NCBI GenBank assembly: GCA_030068075.1
Contig: CM057825.1
Span: 81,669,123-81,733,122, forward strand
Origin: Paguma larvata
Taxonomy: Eukaryota; Chordata; Mammalia; Carnivora; Viverridae
Direction of reading: 5' to 3'
DNA: 64,000 bases
Shown: positions 22,519 to 33,919 of the stretch, in pieces
Numbering within the stretch: the first letter of the stretch is position 1
Layout of the letters: the number at the start of each line of letters is the position of its first letter
Position numbers and translations under genes: made by a program
The notes under the pieces: model-generated
Databases searched by the model: none
The model's input: only the letters and a program-made list of their open reading frames with translations
What the model was told of the DNA's origin: nothing

Positions 22519-24435
22519 GTGATTTGAGACGTTTAATGAGAAGTATTGCTGTCAGCCTCATGAGTAGGTAAATATGGTGCAGTGCAGCTTTGGCCCATAC
22601 CCTTTCTTTTATCTTGGGGTTCATCTGCCCCGTGCACTAACAACTGGGCTGCTGTCTTTTCCCTTGAGTCTGTTTCAGGCTTAATGCAAGGCTGCTGTGT
22701 GCTTATGTTTTGTGGAGTAAGAATATAAAGGAGAAATCCAAGAAGTAGGCTTGAGGAAAAGTCACATTTATATCTGAGTAGATCGTCCAGGTGATTTCTC
22801 CTTCTGATGGAACCAGCAAAATATGACAAGCTGGATAAAGTCCAATTGGTTAGAAAACTGATACTGGTTAAATGGATGATTAAAAGTGAAAGGTAGAAGA
22901 GAGAACCTAGTAAAAATGTTGAATTTGTAAAGGGATATCTTTATAGCTTTTACAGAAGTATTTCCATTCTCAGAGCAGCATGGAAGTAGTTGTTAAAGTC
23001 ACTGACCTAGGATAATTTATTCACAGTAGGGTGGGTCCTTAGAAAGGTGAAGTGTGCCACGAGACTGAGGATGGCACATAGGTTTTATCCTGGCTGCCAA
23101 GTCTGTTTGATTTGTAGTGTCTGCCTGGAGAGATGTGGATAAAAGGACCCTAAGACCTTATCTAAACCCAACAATTTAGTGTCCTGTGATTGATTAGTGA
23201 TGTCTACATGGGCACAGAAATGTGAGTTATTGATGTCATGTAATGTTTCTTTCATCCTGTACCAGATATCTCTCAATAATTGGAGAGTTAAAATGGTCCC
23301 CATCTGAGTAACTGAAATTTAGCTTATCATTTGAGCACCTTGATTAGTTTTGACAAAATTCCAGAATCCTTACAGCTCTGGCAATTGATTGGTCTGAATA
23401 ATAAGATGATGGATCTAGTGGGATTTTCTCATATGTTCTTACACATAATTTGGGAATACACATGTGCAGTACTTGAGAGTAGGCTAATAATTTTCTTTAG
23501 CCTGTCCAGACACCCAGATTGAAAATGAGGCACTGGGATTCTGGATCAGAATTCAGATCAAAACAAGGAATACTAGCATGAGGCAGAGCTCTGTTCTTTA
23601 AAGAAAATGTATCAGTTATGAGAACACAACTAGTTCTCCTATCTAGCCTTTGGTACTTGGGCACAGATAGTTCCTTCTCAGAATTCCAAAAGGCAAATGA
23701 ATGTGACTTGCAAATTGTCAATTGAGGACACTGCTCAGGCAGCAGATATCTGCAAAGGGACATCACAGTAGAGGCGAGCCTCACAAGGAAGGAAGATGAA
23801 ACAATAAGCCTTGCCATATTGGGGGTTAAGCCTGAGGAATGGACTTGGAGTCTGCTTTAAAGATTAGTGCCAAAGCTTGGATCACCCTGATAATTGGGAT
23901 ATAAGTGAACCATTAAATAAGGAAATTAGAAAGCCTCACTGTGGAAATACTTTATAAAACTAGGACAGGAACATTAGAAGAGTCTTGGCCCACTCGATTT
24001 TCTTGTACATGAAATTATGTAAGTGGAGTTTCAGTGTTTATCCATAAGTCAGGTTTTTCCTCTTAATTTTTAAAGTTTTCTGGGAAAAGTATTAGATTAA
24101 GTGTTAGCAGACATTTATATCATGCTATGAATGAGTCTGTGAGATGCTTTCCTAAATATACATTTTGCAAATGGCAAGAAAACTGCTGCAGAGAAGCTGG
24201 GAAGGATACCAGAGGATATGTTAGGCAAAATGAATGCTGGAAGTAGGAGGATCCATGAAGACATGGACACAGACCTTAGATCAATGATTTCTTGAGCAAA
24301 GAAGTTATTACTGAATGCAGAGAACAAATAAAGCCCTCAAGAATAATAGAAATGGTAGTTGATGAAAATAATTGACATGATTCTTAATGGGCCTTATTAG
24401 GTCTCCCAGGGGCTGCTCTTGGGCAGTGTATTAAA
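22519..24435. other. Unique sequence without an identified feature
   Basis: The composition is less AT-biased than elsewhere. Open frames on the minus strand (22533-22829, 23497-23817) have no recognisable product and no splice or promoter context that I can support. Confidence 0.4.
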
Positions 24436-24550
24436 GTATGGTTACCAGATAGTCCTAGTTTGCCTAAGGCTTTCCAGATTTTAGTAACACAGTTCTCTGT
24501 TCCAGGAATTCCCTCATTCCCAGGCAGACAGGGGTGGTTGGTCACTTTTA
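24436..24550. mobile_element. Short inverted-repeat (MITE-like) element
   Basis: 'ggttaccagatagtcctagtttgcc' on the left and 'ggcagacaggggtggttggtcac' on the right are roughly inverted copies, flanking 'ttccaggaattccctcattccc'. This looks like an old mammalian palindromic DNA transposon, family not assigned. Confidence 0.4.
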
Positions 24551-24787
24551 GACATGTAAAATACTGTAGCCCTTTTCTGGAGAGGGTGGAAGTAGTGCTT
24601 TCAGAAAACATTTTAACACCTGAAAATGATCTTTTGTTGAAAAGCATGGCAACAGCAATATGGGTCATACTTTCAGACATCGGTTAGAAAATCTGGAAAA
24701 GAACCTCTGTCCCACTCATTCTCATCTATTAGAAGGGGTGTATGTGTGTTCACTCACACAGAGGGAAATTTTTTTCCATATTTTCAA

Positions 24788-25003
24788 TTTTTAAAAATGT
24801 TTTGATTCCTTTTTGAGAGACAGAGAGAGACAGAATACGAGTAGGGGAGGGGCAGAGAGAGAGGGAGGCACAGAATCTGAAACAGGCTCCAGGCTCTGAG
24901 GTGTCAGGACAGAGCCTGATGTGGGGCTCAAAACCATGAACCCTGATATCATGTCATGAGCCGAAGTCAGATGCTTAACTGACTGTGCCATCCAAGTGCC
25001 CCT
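24788..25003 (-). mobile_element. CAN-SINE with probable target-site duplication
   Basis: Head complement ends CCAAGTGCCCC at 25003. The flanks TTTCCATATTTTCAA (24773-24787) and TTTCCATTTTTCAAG (25006-25020) agree as a diverged TSD. Confidence 0.92.
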
Positions 25004-25999
25004 CGTTTCCATTTTTCAAGCTCTAAATGGACAACCTTTTGTTTTGGGGTTAGCAGCAACCAAAGTTAGTATTTACAAAATCAGTGTGACTTTCTCTTTC
25101 AAGGAACATCATGACTGAATTTGATTAGGAACTTGTTGATTTAAAATGCACATCTGATGCATACTAATATGCATGTGTTATGGCCACTGTTTTTTAGGGA
25201 AAAGAATCATTATTCTTCATTATGCTCATAGTTTTATAAATATAGAATTGAATTTTTGGATTTGATTATATTTGCAGTTTTAAAACTGTTTCTCATTATG
25301 AAAGAATCTGGCCACCTCTATTTGACTTTACCATTTTGTATTTGATAAATTTCTCTCTTGTATCCTGGCTTTGAAATTTCATCAGAAATTTAAGTGATAA
25401 TTTCAATACCCTTACCAGAGAAAATCTACCAAATGTTATGTGGTGGAAGAAAATAAATAATGGTACTTAGAATCATAATACATAGGGAATGAAAAAACAA
25501 TGCCAAAAGTCAATTTAAGTCTTTAGGAAAAGTCATGGTAACCATTTTGTTTTTTAAAATAGTTGAAGTGAAGTATTTATGAAATGAATTTCTCTAGTTT
25601 TGATGCTTTGAGTTTAATTGGTGTCAATACATATATTATTTGCAAGATGCTGAAAAATTGGGGATTATACAAAAATGAAAATAGATCAAGAATGGAGGAA
25701 CAACCATAGGCATCATCTATTTGCTTGGAGATTTCCCAAGTACTTTCAAAGATCAATTTTTAGCTTCTTTGAGATTATTTTAGTTATGGCTAATTAGTAT
25801 ATTTAAATGAGCAGAAAGGTTATATTTTAATGCAGATTTTAATATTGGGTGTTTATGTGTGCTTATGACTTCCCTTGTTTACTTAATGTTGGTGGGCAGA
25901 TGAATTTTGGTGTGAATATCACGTGCTGTGTTTATCAATATGTAAGCCCTAACACATGCTAGTGCAAATCTTTTGTTGAATATATGGATAAAAGAGTAA
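25004..25999. other. Unique AT-rich sequence without an identified feature
   Basis: I see nothing beyond ordinary AT-rich sequence. Confidence 0.4.
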
Positions 26000-27311
26000 C
26001 TTTAAGACCTATACTCTGAAAACTATAAAACACTGATGAAAGAGATTGAAGATGACACAAATGAAAGATATCCTATGCTCATAATTGGAAAAATTAATAT
26101 TGTTAAAATATGTCCATATTACACAAAACAGTCAGATTCAATGCAATCCCTATCAAAATATCCACATTTTTCACAGAACAAGACAAACAATACTAAAATT
26201 CGTGTGGATCACAGAAGACCCCAAATAGCCAAAGGAATCTTGGAGAAGAAGAACAAAGCTGGGGGCTCATTCAACTAAGTGACCAACTCTTGATTTCAGC
26301 TCAGATTATGATCTGATATTTTGTGAGTTGGAGCCCCAAACCGGTCTCTGAGTTGAAGGAGTGGGGCCTGGTTGGGATTTCTTTCTCTCTCTGTCTCTTT
26401 GCCCCTCCCCTGCTCAGTTCTCTCTCTGTCTCTCTCTGTCTCTCTCTCTCTTATTCAAAATAAATAAACTGAAAAAAAAGAAGAAGAAGAAGAAGAAGAA
26501 CCTCAACAATAAACAACAAAGCAGGAGGTATCACAATCCCAGATTTCAAACTGTACTACAAATTTGTAATAATCAAAGCACTATGGTACTAGCACAAAAA
26601 TAGACCCACAGATCAACAGAACAGCATCGAGGTCCTGGAAGTAAACTAATACTTATATGGTCAATTAATATAAAATCAAAGGAGGCAAAATTACACAGTA
26701 GGGAAAAGACCATCTTCAATAAATGATGCTGGGAAAACTGGACAGCTACATACAAAAGAGTTAAACTGGGCCACGATCTAAAGCAATACACAAAAATAAA
26801 CTCAAAACTGATTAAATACCTAAATGTGAGACCTGAAACCATAAAAATCCTAGAAGATAGAACAGGCATACTTTCTCTGGGATTGGATGTAGCAATATTT
26901 TCCTAGATATATCTCCTGAGAAAGGGAAACAAACGCAAAAAGATACTATTAGAACTACATAAAAATAAACTTTGGCAGAGTGAAGAAAACCATCAAGAAA
27001 ATGAAAAGGCAACCTACTGAATGGGAGAGGATACTTAACAAATATTCTATAAGAGTTTAATATCCAAAATTGTAAAGAATGTATACAACTGAAACAACAA
27101 CAAAATCCAGTTTAAAAATGGGCGGAGACATTTTCCTAAAGAAGACATCCAGATGGCCAGCACACATATGAAAACAGGCTCGGCATCACTAATCATCAGA
27201 GAAGTACAAATCAGAACTACGATGAGCTACCACCTCCCACCTGTCCGAATGGCTGAAATCAACAGCACAAGAAGCAAGCGTGGAGGAAAATGAACCCTCC
27301 TACACTGTTGT
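26000..27311 (+). mobile_element. L1 LINE ORF2 fragment (decayed), split by a SINE
   Basis: From 'gacctatactctgaaaactataaaacactgatgaaagagattgaagatgacac' onward the sequence follows the 3' half of mammalian L1 ORF2 on the + strand: 'gcaatccctatcaaaata', 'ggtatcacaatcccagatttcaa', 'gatgctgggaaaactggacagctacat', 'cctaaatgtgagacctgaaaccataaaaatcctagaag', 'gaagacatccagatggcca', 'catcactaatcatcagagaa'. It is interrupted at 26260-26500 by a SINE and stops near 'cactgttg', without the L1 3' UTR or A-tail. Frameshifts and stops leave no usable frame, so it cannot be active. Confidence 0.92.
26260..26500 (+). mobile_element. CAN-SINE inserted in the L1 fragment
   Basis: The first bases of the head are missing: the text starts at GGGGGCTCATTCAACTAAG. 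The body has a long TCTCTCTG run and the tail is (AAG)n at 26479-26500. The L1 phrase 'aagaacaaagctgg' before it recurs as 'aacaacaaagcagg' after it, a diverged TSD that shows where the L1 was split. Confidence 0.9.
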
Positions 27312-27421
27312 TGTACCTCAGAGACCAAAATATTTGTGGGGGGCGGAGGGTAAGAAAATGAACCCTCCTACACTGTTGTTGTACCTCAGAGACCAAAATA
27401 TTTGTGGGGGGCGGAGGGTAA
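27286..27421. repeat. Perfect 68-bp tandem duplication
   Basis: Copy 1 is 27286-27353 and copy 2 is 27354-27421; they are identical base for base. The unit contains the last recognisable L1 bases ('ccctcctacactgttg') and unrelated flank ending in a GGGGGGCGGAGGG run. Identity between copies, in a neighbourhood that is heavily diverged from consensus, means the duplication is much younger than the L1. Confidence 0.95.
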
Positions 27422-27645
27422 GAGGTTGAGAGAGAAAACTATGTGTGTCTGTCTTATTTCCACATTTCTATCAAACACTACATTTTTTTATCTTAATTAC
27501 TAATAGTCTACGTAGGACAAAGCCATGTAGTTAAAAAACAGAAAAATCAAATAAATGTAAAGGTTTTTGGTATAGAGAAACAGGCTTTTGAGTACAGGAT
27601 ATGAGTTCTAATCTCAACTTGACTTTTTACCAACATAGTAGAAAG

Positions 27646-27760
27646 TCTAATCTTCAAAGATAGAAATAAAAATAACATATATAATATATATATGTATATA
27701 TATTTCATGTTTCTCTAATCTTCAAATAAATAAAAATAATATATATATCATATTTGCAAC
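27646..27760. repeat. Diverged tandem repeat with TA-rich units
   Basis: TCTAATCTTCAAA occurs at 27646-27658 and 27713-27725, each followed by AAATAAAAATAA and a TATATA run, a local two-copy repeat with a 67-bp period. Confidence 0.75.
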
Positions 27761-27959
27761 AAATTATTTCCAAAACTTATTGAAAACAGCTTAAATTGTT
27801 CTATAGTTTATCTATACTACATTATCTGCATTTCAAAACCTTTTCCCCACTTCTTTCTTCTTTCCCCACTTAGGCCAACTAAACACCCCACTGTTGCCAA
27901 CATTTTCCAAAATTCCTTGCTTATGAAATTTCTCTCACATATGTATTTTTTAGAGGGGA

Positions 27960-28215
27960 CTGGCATTTTATCTTCCTTCTTTCATATCCATCTTTCAATA
28001 TCCTGCACAGATAAGTTGGAACTTAAATATCATTTCTTCTCTGAAGCTTCCTTGATCACCCCATATGTGATATGTTTCTTCTCTGAATATCCTGTGGCAC
28101 TTTGTAGGTCTCTTCTGGCATGTTTTCTCTTTATTCTGTGTTATTCGCATATGTGTGGTTTATGTATCTAACCCCCAAAATTGTAAGTTACTTAATGAGT
28201 TTAAGGTAAAGATTT
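27960..28215 (+). repeat. L2 LINE 3' region
   Basis: 'acttaaatatcatttcttctctgaagcttccttgatcacc' matches the L2 phrase 'caaatgtcacctcctcagagaggccttccctgacc', and 'aaaattgtaagttacttaatgag' matches 'agaatgtaagctccatgagg' of the 3' end, in the right order. Confidence 0.6.
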
Positions 28216-28457
28216 TAAGCAAGGGTTAATTTTCACAAAAACGTTTTGATCTGTCTTCTCTGTAAAATTATCAAGATCTGTGAAAAGTTTCCAATTAACA
28301 ATTTAGGCTGTGACAGTTTCACGAATACTAGGAAAACATATGTGCCACCTGATTCAGAGACAAGGGACAGTTTACTATTCAAAATAGTAACAGAAGCTAG
28401 ACTATTGGAATTTTCTTATACAAGTTTCCCAAATTCCAGTTTCCACAGGATACTGTA

Positions 28458-28482
28458 AATATATATATATATATATATATAT
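28458..28482. repeat. (AT)n microsatellite in a SINE tail
   Basis: An uninterrupted AT run lies where the A-tail of the young SINE should be. Confidence 0.9.
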
Positions 28483-28610
28483 TTTAAATGTTTATTTATT
28501 TTTGAGAGACATAGATGCACAGCGTGAACAGGGGAAGGGCAGAGAGAGAGGGAGACACAGAATCAGAAGCAGGCTCCAGGTTCTGGGCCGTCAGCACAGA
28601 GCCCGACGCG

Positions 28611-28622
28611 GGGCTCGAACTC
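28611..28622 (-). promoter_or_regulatory. Pol III B box of the young SINE
   Basis: GAGTTCGAGCCC on the minus strand is close to the GGTTCGANNCC B-box consensus inherited from the tRNA ancestor. With the A box at 28666-28677 it forms a type 2 internal Pol III promoter; transcription is not shown. Confidence 0.75.
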
Positions 28623-28665
28623 ACAGACCGTGAGATCATGACCTGAGCCGAAGTCGGCCGCCCAA

Positions 28666-28677
28666 CCGACTGAGCCA
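28666..28677 (-). promoter_or_regulatory. Pol III A box of the young SINE
   Basis: TGGCTCAGTCGG on the minus strand fits the TRGCNNAGYNGG A-box pattern and lies near the 5' end of the SINE, at tRNA-like spacing from the B box. Confidence 0.75.
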
Positions 28678-28960
28678 CCCAGGCGCCCCTCCACAGGATA
28701 CTGTAAAGAGGGCCAGGTATAAGGTGCACATACACAGTTGGTTGCAATACAGGAGATAAACTATGGGCTTAGAGAAAGTCATTTATATACTGAACAGGAA
28801 GCATGCCAGCCCATTGCCCCTAAGAGAGCCACTATCTCTATCTTCCAAGGCTATTTACTGTACAAATGGTTTGGGGCCAAGTCGATGCCTCTGTTCACGA
28901 GACATGCTGAGTTATGAGAAGTCCAAGGGGAATTGTGTCACTAAGAAATATTTATTCAAC

Positions 28961-29148
28961 GGAGCACCTGGGTGGCTTAGTTGGTTAAGCTTCCGACTCT
29001 TGATTTTGGCTTAGGTCATGATCTCATGGTTCTTGGTATCAAGAACCTCTGCACTAACAGCATGTTTGGGATTCTCTCTCTCTCTCTCTCTCTCTCTGCT
29101 TTTCCCCTGTTGTCTCTATCCCTCTCTCTCAAATACGTAAACATTAAA
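28961..29148 (+). mobile_element. CAN-SINE lacking its B box region
   Basis: Head GGAGCACCTGGGTGGCTTAG is followed by 'ggtcatgatctcatggttcttggtatcaagaacctctgcac', in which the usual GAGTTCGAGCCCC part is missing. The CT run at 29074-29098 is a pure TC repeat. The flanks AAATATTTATTCAAC and AAATATTCTTTCAGC are a probable TSD. Confidence 0.9.
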
Positions 29149-29163
29149 AAAATATTCTTTCAG

Positions 29164-30479
29164 CAAGTATTTTGTGAGCAGCTCATATATGCCTTAGCTC
29201 TAGGCACCAGGAAATTAGGTACAAGTAAAGCAGTAGACCTTTGTTCCAATGATGTAACTGGAAAAAAAAATAGGAAATATAATGAGAGCTTTGGCATATC
29301 ACCATAGTATACAGTGCATCCTTCCAAATGTAGGAATGGATTTTGTTTAATTTTGTCCTCTGTATTATATCTTCCTTCGTATTGGTATTGGCCCTCTATA
29401 AAGTAATAAGATGAGCAAATCATAGTATATCCTCTGCTATTAAAAAGTACACATCATTAGAAAGTGTCATGCTTAACTACAGTAATCATCTTTAGCAAGT
29501 AGTTAGTATACATATTACCATACATTCTACTCTCAGTATGCAAATTTGTACCTGGGATAGTTGATAAATATTTGATGAATTCATTTCACTTTATGTGTGA
29601 AAAAATGATCTGTATTATTGAATGAACTAATTAGTGACAAAAATCTAGGCAACTAACTCTTTCCACATTTTAGTAGAGAGCTGATACTACCATGACTACT
29701 ACTGCTAATAATAATAATTTTAAATTAAATATTATAAATAAAGTCCTTAAAAAGTATTGCTAATTGTTATTGCATATTGTCAGATATAATAAAATATTTT
29801 ATTTTTTACTCTGAATTGTGAACATAATAACTCCATGTCAGAAACAAAGCATCACGAAACATATTATCATCAGAAACATCGATACCTCATTTCCTCATTG
29901 ATGTCTTCCCCTTGTAATAGTGAGACATGGAACTTGACTGGAATTTATTCACTTCTGTGATCTCACATTATTTCATAGATTCTTTTAGTATGGCCAGTTG
30001 TTGAATGGTATATGATTGCATTTCTGGAAAACCATGGTGCTTCCCCAACAGAGGTAAGACATTGCCAGGGTTTCAAAAGGTAAAAAGCAGTTATTTTGTT
30101 CAGGTTCTACAGAGGCTGTTCTCTGCTCTTTAAAAGTTTTGCAGGAAGTGAATTAATGTAATAGTTTTACAGTCTGTATAGTATAAAATAGACTCAGATT
30201 AAGCTAGCAGACTTGTTATTTGACAGTTTATAAAATATTTTAGTATCTTTTTGGCAGTAGCAGTTTGAATGTTGGCAAATGTACACATTGCTTGCAGTTT
30301 CAAAACCTTGTAATGAGTATTTTCCACTGTAATAGCAGAGAGCTGAAATTTGGATAAACCACTTAGACTTGTGAACTCTGACATGCATGGTAACAATGTC
30401 TTTGTAAGAGAATTTTGTCAAGTATTGGAGCTCCTACTAATAGCACATCCATCTTTCTGCACGCCATAAATCTTAAGAA
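29164..30479. other. Unique sequence without an identified feature
   Basis: There is a short AATAAT run near 29705. No transposon or gene was recognised. This is the start of a 5.5-kb interval without a felid SINE. Confidence 0.4.
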
Positions 30480-30700
30480 AATTTCTATTACTCTGCAATT
30501 TGTCTGGCTTATGCTATTTATTAGCCATTTTATTCTGCTGCTTTAAGAAGTAATGTGATGTTCATTTTATTGCTGGTTCAATAAATTGTTAATTATAATG
30601 CAGTGATTGCAGCTGACGTGATTTAAAAGCCACATTAGCACTATAGCATTAAGTTTTAACTATTTTACCCTTCAATTCCCTGTTTATACAACAGTAAAAG
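30480..30700. other. Candidate conserved non-coding element
   Basis: Unique sequence dense in homeodomain- and POU-like motifs: TTATTAGCC, TCAATAAATTGTTAATTATAAT, 'ttgcagctgacgtgatt' (E-box CAGCTG overlapping the CRE-like TGACGTGA) and 'agcattaag'. It lies in a SINE-free interval. Conservation is inferred from composition and context only. Confidence 0.35.
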
Positions 30701-31739
30701 GAAAATAGCCTTAGACTAATTTAAAAAATGAAGGTACTTATATCTATTGATCACATGACACATTAGAAACTTTTTTTTTAATAAAGGTTACACTTTTGTC
30801 TTGAAAAGAGGGGAGAAATGAGCAAACAATACGTGATAGACTACTTCAGAGAATAGCGTATGACTTCAACACAGGTAGGACGCAAGTAAAGTAACTATAT
30901 TATATTTATGAATGTTAATATTATAGGCCTCTATAAATTATTAAATAGAAAGGCATATGGGTCATGCTAATTTTGTAAATATATTCCTTCTGAAATAAAA
31001 AAAAGTTAATAAAATATGATAGGTGTGACTCTTGAAGAATATTTAGTTTGATGCTCTAAATGGTCAAACATGAGCATCATTAACAGAACTATTCTTTTCA
31101 GGGTCAAACTAACCTAGATCAATCTTGCTTGCCTAAAATACATAAATCTCAGCCCCATATTGTATGCACATAGAAATATGTCAACTCATACTCTCCTCAA
31201 CATGGAAACTGTGGCATTTCCTATACCATACATGTTAGCTGTTAATAATGTAATGCTTCATATAGTATCAGAGTGTAGAGTCTGTCTTTTCATCTGAAGT
31301 ATGGAGTTTGCTCAGTGACTTCAGTTCACTGAAGCCAAGGGTTTTGTTCTTTGTTTGTTAGCCTCCCTTCCCCAACTCCATCACTATCCTGCAAAATCCC
31401 AAGTATTGATATAAACTCTTCAAATAAATATATTGGTTCCAGAACATTTCTCTAAGGCTGTATCTGTACATTTTAAATGATGGATAATCTATAAGGTACA
31501 ATTCCTGTCAGGATAATGAGTGAGGGGCTAGTGAACATGCCCTTTAATGCCAGTAAATTAGATTGACTTTCTTTTAATTTTGTGATTCAGTTTGCAAATC
31601 AGGGAGAGGGACCAGGAGTTGGATAATTTGGAGTCTGTGCCTTTCTCCTAACTCCCTTTCCTCTGGCACAGTATGGATTTGGGCAAATCAATGGAATTGT
31701 TCTAGGATTTGGTTTGAGTATTGTTTTGTTTTATTCATC
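30701..31739. other. Unique AT-rich sequence without a firm feature
   Basis: A weak MIR-like phrase ('gatttgggcaaatcaatgg') near 31677 is too degenerate to annotate. Confidence 0.35.
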
Positions 31740-31850
31740 AACTCCAAGTGGAGAAACAATGTGCTAGGCACTCAACTATATACTGGGAGTACAATTGTAG
31801 ATACCCTTCTAAAGTTTACCTTCTAATGAGGGTACGCATGTAGATACCTA
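31740..31850 (-). repeat. L2 LINE 3' end
   Basis: 'atgtgctaggcactcaactatatactgggagtacaattgtagatacccttctaaagtttaccttctaatgag' is the reverse complement of the L2 3' terminal consensus. Confidence 0.65.
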
Positions 31851-32129
31851 GATGCCTTTGATTTTTCCCCTGCAATAAAGCATTGATCCAACAATTTATA
31901 AATCATTATCTTGTGTTTTCTATAGCATTGGGGTTTCTTCCTTTTTAGTGCTTTGTCCTATTAAAAAATGTATGAAATGAATGTTATCTATATATGCTTA
32001 TTTAAATGGAGAATTTGACAATTATAACTATTTCTAGTACTATAAAATATTAGAGATCAAAAAGATTTAAAGCCATTTAGTTTGTAATTTTACTACTTCA
32101 GGATAAATTGAGATTTTTAAATTCTATAG

Positions 32130-32220
32130 CTCTTTGGCTACACTTCCAAAAGTCTGATTCAGTAGCTTGGGTTGAGATCCTGGGATCTGTATTTTCCTGT
32201 CTCCCTGCATAAAAGCTATT
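32130..32220 (+). mobile_element. MER5A-like hAT fragment
   Basis: 'aaaagtctgattcagtagcttgggttgagatcctgggatctgtatttt' follows the MER5A phrase 'tctgattcagtaggtctggggtggggcctgggaatctgcattt'. Only this arm is visible. Confidence 0.6.
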
Positions 32221-32289
32221 TTTCTAGCTCACATCTTCCATCTTACTACACAGAAGAACTGAGGCCTAGACCAGGATTTTCTTGATCAA

Positions 32290-32650
32290 TATGGGACAGA
32301 CCTTTCCCACCCTGGGCCTGGGCACTTGCTGTCCTCCCTACTTATAATGTTCTTTCCCTAGATCATTCCATGGCTGGCTCTTTCTCTCCCCTCAGATCCC
32401 CGCTCAAATGTCACCGCCTGAGAGAGACTTCCTTCAAAGGGTTCTCTTTCATTTGCTGCTTTTAAAAAAAGTCTGTCCAGATTGATAATTATCTTATTTA
32501 ACTGTCATTCTCTCCTAGGATGATGTAAATTCCATAAAGCAGAGTTCTTGGTCCTATTTTTCATTATTATATTCCAGTACCTATCATACTGCTGGGGGAT
32601 GACAGGCAGGGGGACACAGGGTGGGGAATGAATGAATGCATGCATGCATG
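32290..32650 (+). repeat. L2 LINE 3' region, well preserved
   Basis: In order: 'gcctgggcacttgctgtcctccctacttataatgttctttcccta', 'ccgctcaaatgtcaccgcctgagagagacttcc', 'gatgtaaattccataaagcagagttcttgg', 'ttccagtacctatcatactgctggggg' and 'aatgaatgaatg'. This is the L2 end of ORF2 and 3' UTR in the right order. It ends in (ATGA/ATGC)n. Confidence 0.8.
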
Positions 32651-32655
32651 AATGC
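32625..32655. repeat. (ATGA)n/(ATGC)n tetranucleotide repeat
   Basis: AATGAATGAATGCATGCATGCATGAATGC units form the 3' end of the L2. Confidence 0.8.
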
Positions 32656-32819
32656 TTGCCTCAAAGTCCCATAGATTGTGTCAAGAGGGATGAGACTCTA
32701 TATAGGCTTAGTGTCCTCACCACCAGGGCCATGATAACTCCCTTTTGTAATCTCCTGTTGTTTTTTTTTTTAGAGTTGGATAAGAATTTAAAAGTTCTCT
32801 CATTCAAAGTGTTTATTTT

Positions 32820-32950
32820 TTAGTTGAGAAAAGTGTGCCCCAGACTACAGAGTTTAAAGGTTTTTCCTAAGGGCACTTATAATTGGTGACTTAATTAGGA
32901 ACAGGAACTCAGGTACTGTATCTGTTGATCCAGTAGTCTCTGTACTTTAT
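32820..32950 (-). repeat. Old MIR-like repeat
   Basis: 'gttgagaaaagtgtgccccagactacagagtttaaaggtttttcctaagggcac...aggaacaggaactcagg' loosely follows 'gaggaaactgaggcccagagaggttaagtaacttgcc...cagagccaggattcgaacccagg'. The family is uncertain. Confidence 0.4.
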
Positions 32951-33179
32951 AACTTAGCCTGAGTTTTAAATAAATATGTTGTTTTGACTGAATCATTCAG
33001 GCTTCCCTGAAATTTCTTTAATTTTGAATATAAGGAAATTGCTTTTCTCCATAAAGAAGGTGTGTCTGGTAACAGTCTGAGCATTTCTGTGTGTATATGA
33101 CAGTTGGGGAAAAAAAAAAAAAGGTGGTTATGATCATAAACTTGTGAGTTTCCTATGCATAAGCAGTGGGCGTCCATTT

Positions 33180-33919
33180 CTGTCTTTATTTAAAAGGGGA
33201 AACCTCTGGGGAGCTCTGGATTGATAATGTGAAGTGGTGTTTATTTCTCGCTAGTGCATTACTTTTGGTGAAGAATTAGTCTGTATGAATATTCTATAAA
33301 CTCTGCATTATATTAATCTAGATTCAATCTTTCTTTCTTCAGTAATCCATTTTGAGAAGCCAACCACCCATCTAATAATTTGAATGTTCACATTGATTTA
33401 GGAAGCCCTCCTTTTTAGGCAGTCTTTTAGTATTATCTTCAATATAAAATTGATCTTCATTTGTATTTTGGCATCTCTGCTCAGGCTTTTCTGTTCATTT
33501 TGGTCAAGTTATAATATTTCCAACTCCTCGTCAGTGTAGCATTGGGAAAAGGAAAGAAGAGGTGGAAGAAAAGAACTTCCTTTCCAACATCCCTTGCCCA
33601 CAATTCAAATTAGTATTTTAAAATCTGTGTATTCGTTTGTGGTCCCATTTAACATGACCTAGTATACTCTAGATCTTGTAGCTGGCACATTCAGACAAAC
33701 CTCCGGGGTTAATGTGGTAAGATTTTAGATCTTTAATTCCAAAATTGAAAACAGTACACAATGCAGGCAACAAGAACACTTCAAAATTATTTCTCAGACA
33801 GTCATTTCTTATGAAGTGTTTGACTTACATTAAGACAAAATGTCTTAAGTGCTGGAAATGTGCATAGATTCTTCTTTTATTTCATTAGTCCAATTCAGGA
33901 GTTTTTGGCCATGATGACA
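33180..33919. other. Unique sequence without an identified feature
   Basis: I recognise no repeat or gene here. Confidence 0.4.

Larger units (their letters stand above)
28460..28689 (-). mobile_element. Young full-length CAN-SINE with perfect 18-bp TSD
   Basis: This is the best-preserved copy. On the minus strand it begins GGGGCGCCTGGGTGGCTCAG at 28689, has the GGTTGGGCGGCCGAC variant, an intact B box, all expected CpGs and a CT-rich body, and ends in TTTAAAATATATA. TCCACAGGATACTGTAAA occurs exactly at 28442-28459 and 28690-28707. Low divergence, retained CpGs and an exact TSD make it among the most recent insertions here. The tail has become a TA run. Confidence 0.97.

Noticed and set aside
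26000..27311. L1 fragment considered as an active element
   Set aside because: It lacks the 5' UTR, ORF1, most of ORF2 and the 3' UTR, is split by a SINE, and has many stops and frameshifts.
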